Assembly: GCA_018466975.1 (NCBI GenBank)
Contig: CM031559.1
Location: forward strand, 1,922,001-1,986,000
Length of the DNA stretch: 64,000 nucleotides
From: Sparassis latifolia
Lineage: Eukaryota; Basidiomycota; Agaricomycetes; Polyporales; Sparassidaceae
Direction: 5' to 3'
Within the stretch, counting starts at the first letter, position 1. Every line of letters begins with the position of its first letter. The position numbers were made by a program, and so were the translations under genes. The notes below the pieces were generated by a model. That model was given only the letters and a program-made list of their open reading frames with translations, searched no databases and was not told the origin of the DNA. This document shows positions 20,181-33,666 of this stretch, piece by piece.

Positions 20181-23100
20181 TCACCTGCTACTCAGCAGTT
20201 CGAAAGCATGATGATTGGCAAATTTGTTGATGTAGAATGTTTGGAAGGCGTCAAGGGAGTGGTATGCCTGTAAACCTTCTGGTACGGGCTTCCGCCCAAA
20301 GACCGGTATCAGGTGGGCTGCACGATAAATATGGTCGAGTCGAATCACTGCCATTGAAGGTTCACCTTCTCGAAGTGCCGGTCTCACCATCCACATCCCA
20401 GTGTCTTCATCTGGCTGATCCCCAACTGGTTCAAACCATCGAACCAATGCACACAAATAGCGCTTTGCATGATATGAAAAAGAGAAAAATAGTAGGATGC
20501 GTGCAACAAGAGGTTTGTGCACGTGCAGCCAGTTTTTCGCGGGATCCATGTTCACAAAGACGCAGTCAAACCGAGGCTCCTTCTTGCGCCAACTCGGAGT
20601 TGCTCTAATATGTTCGCGACGCATACCACCAATACCAGAGGGATCACTTGGAGCATAAAATGTAGCGGCAGCTGAGTAGTGGACGAAAATTTTCTCGTTG
20701 GACGGAGGGCAGCTATCCAGAGAGATTCTGGACCCATGAAGATCACTGTGGGGGTGTAATTCATTGTAGAGGAACCGACGAACGAGAGCAGGAAGCTCGG
20801 GTTGATTGATCTCAGCTGCAAGACCCACGATCCTTTGAGAGTGTCTATGCTCTAGCATCGAATAAAATTGTTAGCAGAAGGAAATGGTAAAATTCAAAAC
20901 ATACGCTTGGTAATTGCCATCGTCACATATGCATGTACTGTCGGTCCAGGGACAGGCACCGCATCATTGATCCATTCATCTGCACTTGGTTCATCAACTT
21001 GTGGAGGCTCAGTGGGATCTACACAAATATCTGTTACGTTCTGCTGACAAACCGATGAAAATGAAGGGAACTTACAAAGTGCAACAAAGGACGCAGCGAG
21101 AGATGGCATATTGAGCATCTCACGACTTGCGAAGTCTACCCGTGATGCAGCGAGTTTGTCGAGAGCTTCGTTAGTCAGAAGCATTTGTCCGAGGGCCTCA
21201 TTACGACTTGAACGTCGCCAGGGTTCTTTCACAGCCTTGATATGCTTTGCTTCAGTGATTGAGGAGCAGAGGCCATTTGGAGCAGCAAATTCCCACATAA
21301 GAATTTCGTAGTGGCAAAGAGAGTGTTGTCGTGGGAGAGAGAATCCATTGACGTGAACGCCAGCTGTCTCGAAGACTGTCCGATATTTATGGAATCGATG
21401 CAATGCATCATTCAGATCTTCAAGGTCTTTCCCGGTGATGACATTACGTCGAGCGATGTAACAAAATTTGAGAAATGCTCGGATCGCACGAACCATATCT
21501 TGAGGGACATAACCAGTGATCGCCGGTAGGTAAACCTGCAGCCGATCACATTTAGCATGCTATGTGATCGCGGTTTCATGCTTGAGTCTGAGACTTGCCT
21601 TCATCGGCGCCTTGGAGTTGTCTCCTGTCCACTGTTTGAATCCTCGACCTTCATGAAATCGCCGTAGCCCAGAGAATGCAGGAACTGCAGCAATACTACA
21701 GGCAGAATCTCAATCATAATGTTGATATACAATAAAATAAAGCAGTAACGTACCGCTGGTCAATATCCGCCATGATTTCTTTAGCTTTTCGCTTTCCATA
21801 TTTAATTTGCAGATATTGCTCTACCCAATCAACCAGATGATCTTTGAAGGTTCCTTTGATTAGCTGGTGGAGAAGGTCGGGCGAAAGGAGCTCATGTATG
21901 TCAGCACGAGGAAAATCATTGGTGAAGGGCTACCAACGAATATGTGAGTACGTCAATTAGATGATTGCCAAAACAACAAAATTCGTTCAAAGAAAGAAAG
22001 ATATTGAGGCAGAATCTGAAGCAAAGAAGAGTGAACAATAGGAAGTTTGAAAGCAAAAGAACTTTGATCGCCAAGACTGTGTACTTACCACAATATCACC
22101 GACAAGGCTGTACTCATCCCAAAGGATTCCCAACTCAAAGGTTTCAACAAGTAACTCGGTATGCTGGGCGGAACGACGCCCGCTATCATTGCCATCAAGG
22201 TTTGTGTTCCTCGCAGTACATCTGTTGTTAGCTGTATAAGTAGCCCCTTTCAATGTCAAAGACAAGGGAGAATCAGACGCACTTCGGACACCAGCCCTGC
22301 ACTATGCATGCCAGGAGTGCCTGCTCAGGATAATCAGCGATATATGGCCCAAGGCCATATATTATCCGCCAAAAGTGGCCATCGGCACAGCGTGTGACTT
22401 CTGGCATTGTCATTCCAGGCTTGAGTGACTGCAGAATCCTCGAAAGAGATGAGTGGAATAACTGTCGCATTTAAACTTGCGAAACTTGACATCATCAGCA
22501 TACTTCCAATCCGCTTCAAGTTGTGTACTGAGTCAGTGAAAGGATAAGAGCAAAGCATAGGCACCACGAACTTTTTGGTATTGCAAGGAAACCAATGAGG
22601 ACAATCGCGTTGCGATGCACACGTCGAACATGATTGTGAGTGTTTCCAATCCCCATGTACAAAGGGTAGTACTCGTTTTGTCCTGTGGCCACTGACACTG
22701 TCGTCTTGTCACTTCCGAGCATGATAGGGACAAACGCTGCACCATGTGTGTTGGGATCAGCCGAGATAATATCCTACAAAGTAGATGAGGACTGGTCTGT
22801 GGCCAAATTTTGAAGGGCAGGACGTACCGCTTGTTTCCATGCCCAGTCCCCTCCCATAAAATTTTTGAGACGACGCTCCTCACCATCAAACTCGCGCAAT
22901 GGACCATAGTCCATTTCTCCATCAAAGTCCGGATTGGCGAGCATATTCTGTGCAACAGTATGTGGATCTCGGAACCAAACATCATAAGTAGCTTGCATTC
23001 ACGGCGGAACATCATGCTGAGGCACTTCTCCTTGATAAGTCATGTTGAAAGACTGCCACCCAACTTCTCCAGACTTGGTTGAGTGTATCGTACTATACAT

Positions 23101-23969
23101 ATCCTTCGCATTGGCAAAGGGAGGTTCATCGTTGTGTCGCAGCAAGGTGGCTGCCCAGAGATCAAGGAGGGTGTTAATATTTGGTGCGGACATTTGCTCA
23201 CGCGTGTAAAGAAATTCGGCGAGTTCGAACTCAACCTGGCTGCGATAGGGAGTCCAGTCATCTGATCGGGGCATATCACGAGGTGTAGGAGGAGTATTCT
23301 TAGGTAGGTAGTTGCCGTCCTTGTCACAAGGTGTACCTGTAATCAAAAAGGTCAGCTCACAGCGAGATCTCACCTTCGCATTGTTCTCACCATTGATATA
23401 CTGATGATACTCCACGCCGAGAGACTCACGCGTTGTCCTTTCATCCTCATCAGCAGAGACAGGACTTGGGCTTCTACTGGGCATTTCATACTCCTCTGCG
23501 TCTTCATCAGACTCATCTGAGCCTTCATCAGACTCGTCAGACCCATTGGACTCTTCCTCGTGCTTGTCAAACCCTTCGTCAATATTGTTGTGGTACAAAT
23601 CATATTCCTCAATACCAAAATCAAGATTTTCTATGTCAAGATCGTTGAAGGGCAGCGAGTTGTGGTCTGCGGAGTTCATATCTGGAAAATGTGAACGCAG
23701 ATCAATATATACTTGAATGTCATCAACCCGAAGAGATAATATTATATGATAGGCTTACCGTCTGAATTATCATGTTCATGCAACTCTGCACGATGCATCC
23801 ATGAAGTAGATTCATGTCCCGGCTGTGGACTTGATGGCAACCTTTCACTGAAAGAATGCCCATGTTGGGCTCGAATGTGTTTCTTGTGACCTGATGTGTT
23901 GCGAAACCATCTGTTGCAGCCTGCCGCAGGGCATTGAAACTGAAGATGAGCATAGACTGGACGAGACAT
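20181..23969 (-). pseudogene. Plavaka (CACTA-like) transposase, one nonsense codon
   Basis: The start MSRPVYAHLQ at 23969 opens a C2H2 zinc finger (FQCPAAGCNRWFRNTSGHKK ... HGH); the first exon ends at 23759 and the second begins at 23681. An acidic stretch follows, then the Plavaka transposase core: PPFANAKDMYSTIHSTKSGE, TYDVWFRDPHTVAQNML, GSDKTTVSVATGQNEYYPLY, NHVRRVHRNAIVLIGFLAIP, LKPGMTMPEVTRCADGHF, YIADYPEQALLACIVQGWCP, GFSLPRQHSLCHYEILMWEF, GLCSSITEAKHIKAVKEPWR and EALGQMLLTNEALDKLAASR. The conserved C-terminal tail (FYAPSDPSGIGGMRREHIR, HYRAAHLIPVFG-like) ends at 20181. Several exons are separated by short GT-AG introns. The Trp codon of the VPPWM-type motif is TGA at 22999-23001. The gene is divergent from its companion at 24237. 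Confidence 0.92.
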
Positions 23970-24236
23970 GGGTAGTGAGAGTGAAGAATAGGAACCAGTT
24001 GTGCTGTGCTGACTTAGCGATTTCAGTCGCTGCCATCGCCACGGCGGAAGCACTTATTCAGTGGTAATCTTCGTTACCGGAACTACAAAAATTGGAAAAG
24101 GCATTTGATTTAACTTGAAGCCACAATATATCAAGCATACAAATCTGGTATTCTCCGCATTAGCCGCTTGCCAGCGCAACAACTTGAACAGATCACTCAC
24201 ACAGTATCTCTCATTCTCTCAAGTCAACGACTCCCT
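23970..24236. promoter_or_regulatory. Divergent intergenic region of the Plavaka element
   Basis: 267 bp separate the start codons of the transposase (minus) and the companion gene (plus). This is the only non-coding space between them and must hold both promoters. I see no clear TATA box for either. Confidence 0.5.
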
Positions 24237-26847
24237 ATGGCACAACGTAATACTCGTTCTTCTACTACCTTCATACCACCTAGTGAAGGCACTCATCCTC
24301 CAGCCCGAGTACATCGCTTAGCTGCAGAAGTCCAAGCTGAAAAGGAAGCAAAGCAAAAGGCGAAGGAGGCTGATGCTACTGCAAAGCAGGAGCAGGCTGA
24401 GGCAAAGTTAGCAGCGAGAAGGGAGCAGGCTGAGGCAAGGGCAGCAGTGAGGAAGAAACTGGCTGATGCGAAGGCAGCAGAAAAATGAGAGCAAGCTGAG
24501 GTGAAGGCAGCAGCAAAAAAGAGGCAGGCTGAGATGAAGGCGGCTGCAAAAGAGGAACAGAGTCAGGTGAAGGCAGCAGCAAAGAAGAAGGGCCAGACTC
24601 GTGTTGCACAGCTTGAAGACAAGATGGCCATGGAGGATGCCCAACGCGAAGTGACACGTGTGGGGATGGCCAACCTGAAGAGGTCGCGGAAGCCTCGTCA
24701 CGGTATGTCTTAACTTACAACTGCTGATAAGTCTGACCTAGCCTTCAGAGACACCGTCCACTGTTGCAGATGAAGGAAACAAGGTGGACGAAACTGATCA
24801 AGGGTCTGTCCTCACTGACCTCAATGCAAGCGATAATGATTGGCCCAAGAAGAAGTCTAAGAAGAACAACTTCAGTACCCGAGAAGCGATCAAAAACATA
24901 TGCAAGCACCAGGATATGTCTATGATAGTGGAACAATCCGAGGATGAAGAGAAGACACCTGCCGGGCCTGATGCAGATGACAGGTGCCGCGTGGCAGAGC
25001 CCGATGAAGCTGAGAAATCAGATAACGAGTTCGTAGAATACATCATGATTACTCACCGTTGTTACTGATCTGACGTGTCTTCCGCAGAGAGGATATTGCT
25101 GTTGCCGCTGGGGCGATAAAGAATTGGGCAGTCAACATCTCTACATGGGGTGTTCAGTCTAGGACCAGGGTTCAACCCAACAGCACTTACAGTCACACCA
25201 TGGATGCCACTGTTTCCCGGTGCACTAAACCTGTGTCGTCAGAAGTACAGGTATCTTAAAAATCCAAAACATCTTCAGGTAAAATTGCAGCTGCACGCAC
25301 AAAGGAGGAAAATACTGTCAATCCTAGGGGTATCCTTAATGATGACGATCTCGATGAAGAGGTGGAACGGTATGCAGCTTTATCTAGTCCGATCAAAGGT
25401 GCTGGAACACGAGTTCGAAACGATGTAAGTGTCTCTGTGATCATCTCAGCTTGAACCTGATTCAACCTACCAATCAGGACATTGTCAAGTTCGAGAATGT
25501 GCATGTCGCAGAGGTCATTGAATTGTCGGATAATGGAGATACCCCAAAGGCGAAGAATAAGAGGACCACTTTTGCAGTATGTTTAGCACACGTTCATCTT
25601 GAGCATTCTGTCTACTTACTATATGGGAACAGACGACGGTTAAGATCGAAAATGTTGACCATCAGCTTCCTCGACCAAGCAAAGCAATACAATCAAAGCC
25701 AAGGCCGAACGCTGAGGCGACTCCAATGGAAGTCGACGATGATGACTCAGAGGTTGATGTCAAGTACAAGCCTTGTAAGGTGAAAATAGGAAATGAGGGG
25801 TTCACAACTTCCGACCTGCCAAGGGGCGCAGCACGGGGCAACCGTTGGCGCGGTATGTTCGTACCGACTTTCCAGGAATATATCGGCAGTCTCAGAGACC
25901 TCTGGCTACTTGATGACTCTGAGATCATCGTGGTTCTTCAAGCTATATGGGACGCGGTCTACAAGTTTGATATACAGTATACGGTAGACACCAATGGTCC
26001 TATGTTTGTGCTAGTAAGCCCAATTTGTATCAATTCGAAGACATGGTGTTAACTCATTAAGGGAGGCAATGCAACGTGTGTATGAGTATCAGAGCGGTTT
26101 TGGTTCTAGCGCCATGAATCATCTTGAGAGCATCTTCAAATCCAGTAAACTATACCGGGATTCTCTTGATGAACGTGCAAAATTTGCACGGGCAATGCTC
26201 TCCAAACTTTGATTTGCATGGGAGAATGCTGACAGCAATGATCAATCAGTGTGTTCCTATCCTCCTCATGGTGTTACAACTAAGTACCGTGCCGTTTCCA
26301 GAAATTCAAAGGCCTCTTCTGCGGAGTCCTAGTCTTGAAGATGCTTGCTTGGCACTACACATCCATCAACAATCATGCCGTGCACGTTCCTGGGCTATAC
26401 AACAATGAAGACCATGTTGGGATTGTTGGTGCAGTGGCATTGGCGACTGCCGCGGTATGTTCACTTTGTTCCTATTAGAATAGAGAAGTCCATCTGGGTT
26501 GATCTGAATATGACTCATTTTGACAGGTTGAACGTATCTTGGTACTTTGGAAGACCCATAGCATCATGCTGGAGGGCGGGAAATCGGTCATCCTGAAAAA
26601 GCTGAATCTGACCACAGGCAAGCTGTCGCGCAAGTCCACGCTCTTTAGTGACGCGAACTATGGATCCAAGACTCGCGAATATGCACAGTCAGCTGCTAAC
26701 CTCACCGCAGCAAGAATGGTCAAGGTTGTCGAGAAGGCGCGTGATTACGCGAGAGTGAATTCAAGCAGCCAGAATCCAATTGACATCTCCGACGAGGACA
26801 TGTCAGACATTGACCGCGCAAACCTTGTGGAAGCGGACTCTGACTAA
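24237..26847 (+). pseudogene. Plavaka companion protein (second gene of the element), one nonsense codon
   Basis: The start MAQRNTRSSTTF at 24237 leads into a long Ala/Lys/Glu-rich helical region with repeated A-E-Q-A-E motifs (predicted coiled coil), interrupted by TGA at 24486-24488 in the context AAEK-stop-EQAEV, where Arg would fit. Later exons have acidic linkers and then a globular part: GNRWRGMFVPTFQEYIGSLR, DLWLLDDSEIIVVLQAIWDA; further on LSRKSTLFSDANYGSKTREY; the end is acidic (DISDEDMSDIDRANLVEADS, stop 26847). Genes of this type commonly stand divergently beside Plavaka transposases in mushroom genomes. The biochemical role is unknown. Intron boundaries between 25060 and 26560 are approximate. 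Confidence 0.78.
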
Positions 26848-29600
26848 CCGTGCATTCCGCGTATGTTCTGGCAGACCATTGTCCTCGAGCACGTTGACTG
26901 ACTTGGTCATACATTTGCTAGTGTGTTGTGCTAGCCACAGAGAGATTAATGATACCATATATGCAATTCTTGTCGCCCTCTGGCTCCTTTCCCGTGTCCC
27001 ATCCATTTTTAGCCGCTTTTAATTTTCACTTCCACACCAGTTTTCATTTCCCGTGAACATTCTCTCCCCTTCATGTCTGCCTCCTTCTGTGGTCATTCAA
27101 GTCTTGATATTTTTTGCCGTTGTTTGTCTCGCCAATTATCATAAGGTTTTCCATATGTTCTGTCGACTCTGGCTAGCTTTGACTACTAATTGTTTGTCTT
27201 ACTATGCTGTGCGGAGAAGTAGCTTACCAGCTGGCTTACTTATACCGGTCTTATCTTGACTTATGTGCTGTGAATATCATTCCTTCCCAGTCTTGATGCT
27301 TCCTTAGTGAAGTAGCACGCAGATGATTCAAGAACATTAAGCAGGGGTCCACATGATTAGGCTTGAGTTTAGCATTAGAAATTTACTTTATACGAATTTG
27401 AGCTTGGTCAAAAAACTGTAAAAGAGTCTAGGATATATTTTCAATGTCTAAAGAATGTATTAGTAGAGGCTAATATCAAACACCAAATACAAGAGAAAAT
27501 AAGTTCTTTAAAATTAACAGCATGAGCTAAACTTATAAAAATAACAGCATGAGCATTGAATTTAAATATGAGTAAATTTTATTTGTTCAGTTTGTGATAG
27601 TTTGAGTAAAGCCTACTTTCAGCAAGTTATTAGATTGTATGAGCCAATCATGTAATCAGAGCTAAGCTTCTTGACTCCTATATTTCTGATAAGCTTAGCT
27701 TATATATTCCTGTTGAGCTGAGCTTATATATTTTTATTGAGCCCAGCTCCTAAGATAGACAATAGGAGTCTATAATTACTAACTCATTTTATAAAATATA
27801 TTATATAATTTGGCTAAATATATTCACATAAAATAAACATCATATTATCAAGATAAATATGTTGAGCTAGTCTCAATCTTTGTAAAATGTAGTAGATCTC
27901 CTGGCTAAATATATCAGCATAAAATAAACATCATGTCCCTGAGACGTATATATATAAAGCTGCACTCACTATAAGTTTATATTGAGCTAATAACTATATG
28001 AGCCAGACTCATTAAATTTAAATATACATAGATTTTATTTGTTCACTTTGTGAGTATTTGAGTGTTATACTAAGATAATTCATCTCTTTTGAGCCTAACT
28101 CAAAGTTTTTCTATTGAGCTTGCCTGACATCTTTTTCAGTCCATCTGGATTATATTATTTCTATTGGGCCTAGCTCCTACTATTTTCTGATAAACCTAAC
28201 TTATAATTTTTCTTGAATGTGACTCAGAGTTTTTATTGATTTTGCTCTTATATTGACTTCAGAGCAGTTTTGATGTCTAGCTTCTTGCTACAAAATAATC
28301 TTTACTCTATTGTCTTTTAAGTGTCAATGCTACTTCATTTAAATGATGTATAATTATTTGTGTTATTATTTATAGTAAGAGACATTTGTTCCCAGTCTTA
28401 GTAATCTCTGAGCTGTTGAACTGGCCAAACTGAGGGTCACATGTCACAGTGTGTAAACAGTTGGTCAAAATAGTATAGTATTAGCAGGGTACTAAAGCTT
28501 TGATTATTATTTGAATTTTATTACAATAAAATATGAGACAGTTGTCACAGAGTGCTGAAAATAAGAAGGGAACATTAATTTAAATAGTATGTATAAGACT
28601 CATACTTTTGAAAAAATTAAGCTGCTACAGACCAGAAAATAAAATAAGATTACTTCACTCTTGTAATAATAATTCTGACATGAGCTACTTATGGCATCAG
28701 TAATAAGCTAAAGTAAATTAATCTTAAAAATGAAGTAACTGGATATGATCTTAGCATGAATGCTGAAGAAATTGTAGTTAATTAAAAATCATAGTTATGC
28801 ACTCAAGAGGAATTAGCTCTGAATATACTTTGTATAAATTTATTAGCATCTGCACTATTCACAAGGCTAATAGTTATTTCTGTTGAGCTGGGCTAAACTA
28901 CAGTAATTTACTAATTTTTGAGATACTTAAATCTTCTCAAGTTTAGCAAATATTCATACTGTGTCCAATTAGACATCACATGAAAGATTCTAAATGTTGT
29001 GTATTTTGTAATATGATCACATATTTTGAACTCTATCCACCTTTAGTACATCTGTCTGAAAAGAAAGCAGTGACAAAACTTATTAATAGTGGTTGTACAA
29101 CTTCTAAAGACAGTGTGATATCTCATTAATTTTTATTTAATTAGAGTTAGATTAGCTGACAAATTGAAACACTGCCCAGAGTTGTGACCAGACAGTGAAA
29201 ACTCAGAGATGAGGATCACACTAAACTGAACTAGATGAGCATGTATTAAATAAGCAAGGTAGAAGGAGATGGCTAGATTTAGGTATAAGAAATAATAAGA
29301 GAGTGAGAGCAGATAATGATGAAAGATCCACAGGATAAAGTCAATGTGGCTTCAATGTAGTACAAATAAGGTACAATATGATGAGTAACCATGTGTCATA
29401 AGCAGCAGGCTTACATCCTTACATCCTCTGTGTAATTAAAGAAGGAGCATGGGGTGAGGTAAAGAGAATGAATGTGAGCAAGGAATAAGATAAAAGGAAA
29501 GTAAGAGAAAGTACTTTGTAGCACCAAGGGAACAGCCTGCAAATTGGTGCATCAAAACCCTGTGAGAAAAAGCTATTGAGTGAGACCATTACCACTCTAA
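26848..29600. other. AT-rich non-coding stretch
   Basis: Composition drops sharply in GC after about 27300 compared with the Plavaka genes. Both strands are full of stops. Degenerate copies of a TTGAGCTNAGCTYATAT-type motif recur between 27650 and 28280. I recognise no gene. It is likely old, C-to-T-eroded transposon DNA; the right end of the Plavaka element lies somewhere before 27300. Confidence 0.6.
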
Positions 29601-29601
29601 G

Positions 29602-30870
29602 TCAACTAAACATCCAATGCTGTGCAGTCTTTGCAGTCATGACATAGTAGCCAATAATTGTCTTTGGAGTCATACTCAGCTCATCTAATAAGGAATTGCC
29701 ATTTACAGCCAAGTAGGAGTCGAGGATCTTGTTGACTGTGCATTCTTTCAAATCTTCTGCAGAGAGTACAGGGCCTGGATGTTTAAGTTTGCTGCTGGAG
29801 AATAAGAGGATCATTATATTTATGTCACTTCAGTTCAGATCGTGGAAGGTGAAGAAAGTGTGGAGACTGTTAGGAAGCAGCAGAGTACAGTTTGAAGTTT
29901 CAGGGCATGTAACTGTCACTGTGAAGGGACTGTCTCACTGTGAAGGGACTGTCTCACTGTGAAGGGACTGTCTCACTGTGAGAACTTTGCTGCCTGATAG
30001 AATCTCTTCTTTTTGAAGGTAGTTTAGTGATGGAAGATAAAGAGTCAAATCTTGTTGCTCACTGTAAAAATATTATTGGGCCCACATGTGACATTGGTGA
30101 AGCGCACCTAACATATTTTGCCCTGCATCATATTATCTCATACCTCACCCATGTCAAGCTCAATGGATACCATTATGTTGATAGCAAGGTGCACAAGTGA
30201 TTCTGAAAAGATGTCAGAGAGTGCATTTGATATGACAGGATAATGAGGCAGGGAGATCACTCAAGTCTTAAGTTAGAAATTAAAGAAATCAGTAAATCTG
30301 TTAAGCAAATTCATTATGTCAAAGTGTTTGTAAAATAGCACACAGAACCCAGTCACACTGGGTTCAATGGATATGATAGCGTAAAGCCTGATTAACAGTT
30401 TTGTTTGTATATTCACTAAGACTGTTGATATGATAATGATAAGTAGATAGCTTCAGTTTTTACCCAGTGAGCTTATGCACCTTGGTCCAGATGCAGAAAG
30501 TGAACAATTTGTTATGATCAGAGATGATGTTGAATAACATGCCATTGACATAGTCTCACTAGTTAAAGGATAATACAGAGAGCTCTGAGGCAGTGATGTT
30601 CATGCAATTTGACAGAATGCACACATCAGAGTGAATGTGATCAGTGATAAAGAGAATATAATCATACCCTTCATCTTCTGGCAGCAGCCTGATCAAATTC
30701 AAGGCTACTGATATGTCCTATTCATCAGAGCCTGGCAGGAGGTGAAGAGGACTAGCAGCCTTTATTGTGCAAAACTTGTTTTATTGACATTCAATACGAG
30801 AGAATGTGACATTCCTCAAGATTCCTGCACATGCTTGTCCAGTAGTAAGTATTATGCAAAGGCATGTAGC
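29602..30870 (-). pseudogene. Old Ty3/gypsy relic: integrase core and chromodomain
   Basis: Reading down the minus strand: TYYWTSMCRNLEECHILSY (integrase zinc region and linker), NKFCTIKAASPLHLLPGSDE, then LIRLLPEDEGYDYILFITD and SDVCI (first catalytic Asp region), NIISDHNKLFTFCIWTKVHK (second Asp region), and finally KHPGPVLSAEDLKECTVNKI, a chromodomain start. Stops and frame changes are frequent and the DNA is AT-rich. The lineage differs from both other gypsy elements in the window. Upstream domains (gag, RT) are not visible. Confidence 0.72.
29932..29988 (+). repeat. 19-bp tandem repeat, three copies
   Basis: Three perfect copies of GTGAAGGGACTGTCTCACT inside the gypsy relic. A local slippage product with no evident function. 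Confidence 0.8.
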
Positions 30871-30879
30871 ACTTATAAA

Positions 30880-31196
30880 CACTTTAGAGTACCCTTCTGA
30901 TCTAGCTCTTAGCTTTAACATAATCTATAGTGTGTTATAGCTAAGAGCCTGTCCAAGGGCATTATATGAAATTACTATATGGGATATCCTATAGTAATAG
31001 GGTATTGATATTTATATCCCAGTATTACTAGTTGTCCCATGGTGCCAAGGGTATGTAGGAATGTCTTGCTATTAGTAAAAGATGTGTTTTCAGGCTATTA
31101 TATGTGTAGTTTTTTATGCTTTATTTTACTATCATATCGTCCAAGCTTTGATTATACAAACAGTGACTAGAATACTGTAACTACATGCCTGAAGTG
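30880..31196. mobile_element. 317-bp KDZ-type miniature element inside the gypsy relic
   Basis: The left end CACTTTAGAGTACCC and the following CTAGCTCTTAGC hairpin region match the ends of the 15.4-kb KDZ element. The right end, read in reverse complement, starts CACTTCAGGCATG. The flanking octamers CTTATAAA (30872-30879) and CGTATAAA (31197-31204) differ by one base, as expected for an aged 8-bp duplication. There is no coding capacity, so it would be a non-autonomous (MITE-like) element. The short shared right end makes the boundary less sure than the left. Confidence 0.55.
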
Positions 31197-32649
31197 CGTA
31201 TAAACTCAGAGGATCAAAGATAATTCAATAGCTAAATAGCAGAAGCAAAATATTCCTGGCCACGAAGTGGTATAGGTCTTGTAACCAGTATTCCCGTTTA
31301 ACTGTGTAAAAATCACCTTTTATGGTAAGCGATGTTTGGCTTTGCTTCCGAGACCTCTAGATGGTACTTTCAACTTTCAATATGGTGTTTTTCCTTTATT
31401 TCCTTTGACTTGGTATTCCTGATCATGAATTCCTGACCATGAAGTGGTACAGGTCTTGAAACCAGTTTAGCCATGTTAGAGTCTCCTGTTATGGAAATTA
31501 TTCAGTCCTGGTTGACACAATGCATTCCAGAGCCCACAGTAAGTTCACAAAAGACTTTTGCACATCCATTATCTCAGTACATATACTTGAGTACCTTGCT
31601 AGATGGGCTATTACCTTGTAGTGGTGGGTGTTCACTGCTCAACTATCAGGCATTCCACCTAAGTATTGTCTCAGAGTTTCATGCAAGCCCAGAAGCTGTC
31701 AACTGCAGGTTGACAGCAGAAGAGTGAACAAGACCTATGCATATGAGACTGCATGCACACCATTAAGTTGTTTGAGAGGTCTTGAGTTTCATCACAATTT
31801 TTGATTTCTTATTGGGATTTCAACTGGATACAGTCATCACAGCAAAGTTGTAGCACTCAGTTGCAGGTGTGCTTTTAACCACCCTTTTAAAGAAATTTCA
31901 GTTGCCAATTATTCTCATCAATTCATGCTCTCGTGGTCAGGTCTGCCCGGAGGGCCTCTGCTATATTATGATGTAAACTATTATATAAAGTATAGAGTGA
32001 AAATTTACAGATGACTATAAAGTGAAGAAAAGTGTCAGAAGAGTAAGTAGTGAGGGCGAACAGATAAGATAAAGATCTTATCAGCTATATTGGGCAATGT
32101 TGGGGCAAGTCGCGCTGGTTTTTAATACAAAAATTTCACAGTCCGACTGAATGCAAATTGTAGACAAGTAAGCAGAGCAGTAAGTAACTTTGTTACCAGA
32201 GTGGACCCTAACTCTAGGTGTTCCATACAAATTTTGTATTGAAATTTTGTTCTCACAGCTTCTTGGGGCAATTTCTCGTCACATCCAGAGTCCAACTAGA
32301 ACGATTACTTCGTACCTCAGTCATTGTAACAATCAGTATCACATCTGCCACTGCGTGGTGCAGCAGTACAATGAACAGCATGATCATGAGAGGTTGGCAC
32401 AGCAGCAAGCTATTTGGTACCACGCTGAGCCTTTAGTGGCATATTGTCTGGGCTGTCATCGATCACCTCAATATTATTGCTGGAAGAGAACTCTTTGCGA
32501 CACCGTTTCAGTGGCGCCGAGTGAGAACTCTTTCCCTTATGAACAGTGCTGGCTTGAGATCAATTTGCGAGGAGGCATGACATCCTCATCGGATGACACA
32601 TGTTTGGGGCTAGCCTTATGGTGTTTACCCTTCACACCAGCTGCATCCT
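31197..32649. other. AT-rich remnants with one unassigned ORF
   Basis: A motif around GAAGTGGTAYAGGTCTTGWAA occurs twice (31265 and 31443). A plus-strand frame of 160 codons is open at 32190-32672 but shows no domain and runs into the gypsy LTR at 32655, so it is not supported as a gene. Otherwise nothing is seen. Confidence 0.45.
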
Positions 32650-32654
32650 TAGCC

Positions 32655-33296
32655 TGTTACAACGCTCCTTAACTATGGCATGTCTTTTCCTTTACTTTTC
32701 TTTGTTCCCTTTACATTACCAGACCACGTGATCTAACACGTGACTCATCAGAGCACAACCTCTGATTCTCTATCCAGATAACCAGAACCCCTAGTCTAGG
32801 ATTACACCGGATCCAACTCCGGACCTTCTTCTTATCACACATGCAAGATGTGCATGCATGCCTCATTTTTACCTTATTCTGACACACAACTTGTTATTCC
32901 CATTAGTACTGATTATCTCTCATGATCTTACTCAGCTTTCCCATACATATTACTTCCTCGCTGTTACCTTGCCCAGACATCGTTTCATCTTATCTAGCCA
33001 ATGAACGATCTCAGTATTACTGTGTCGTACTGTGGATACCTTTTGTATAAGTAGGCGACCTCATCGAGCTGGGTCCCCATCTCGACCTGGTTACCATTAA
33101 ACCAGTTTTTCACTTGCCTTTGACTGAGATTGACCGTTAGTAGCAGACAGCTACTGCGAGTCATAAGAACAAACTCTGATCGACCTTCAGTGCGAGGACA
33201 TTGCCAGAAGTGTCTCTTGAACGGACTTGTGTCTTAGACTAAGACCTTGTCTCGTGACGACTTGACTTGACGCTTGTGTTTCACTGCCGCGTAACA
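32655..33296 (+). repeat. 5' LTR (642 bp)
   Basis: Starts TGTTAC and ends GTAACA, a 6-bp inverted repeat typical of LTR ends. A TATAAG box at 33046-33051 probably positions the start of the element transcript. Next to its end at 33297 I could not find a standard PBS complementary to a tRNA 3' end; the sequence is TTAGGTCGAGATC. Confidence 0.93.
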
Positions 33297-33666
33297 TTAG
33301 GTCGAGATCTCATTACTCTCTGTGACTTCCCAAAGTCTAACAACGAACTACTGACCGGACCGAACCTTGAAGACTAAACGATACACCCGATTCGATTGCT
33401 AAAGCACCGTTTGAGATTACTTTGTAATCGAGGCAGCTGAAGGATAGACTGATCACTCATCTTCGGAGAGAGGTCTGTCCGAGAGACCAATAGGCCGAGG
33501 AGGCTGAGGTAATCACTCGAGCAATCAGCAAATAGGTGTATCAGTTTGAAGATAGAAGACACTCTACGGGCTTGTTAGCCAACGACGAACGAACCCACTT
33601 AGTTGAGGATGGTGTGCAGTCAACATGTAGACATAGGCCACACAGAAGAATTTATCCACGCTGGCT

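Noticed and set aside
20000..27300. Terminal inverted repeats of the Plavaka element
   Set aside because: Several CACT-like starts were examined on both sides, but no matching pair with a short target duplication could be established by eye.
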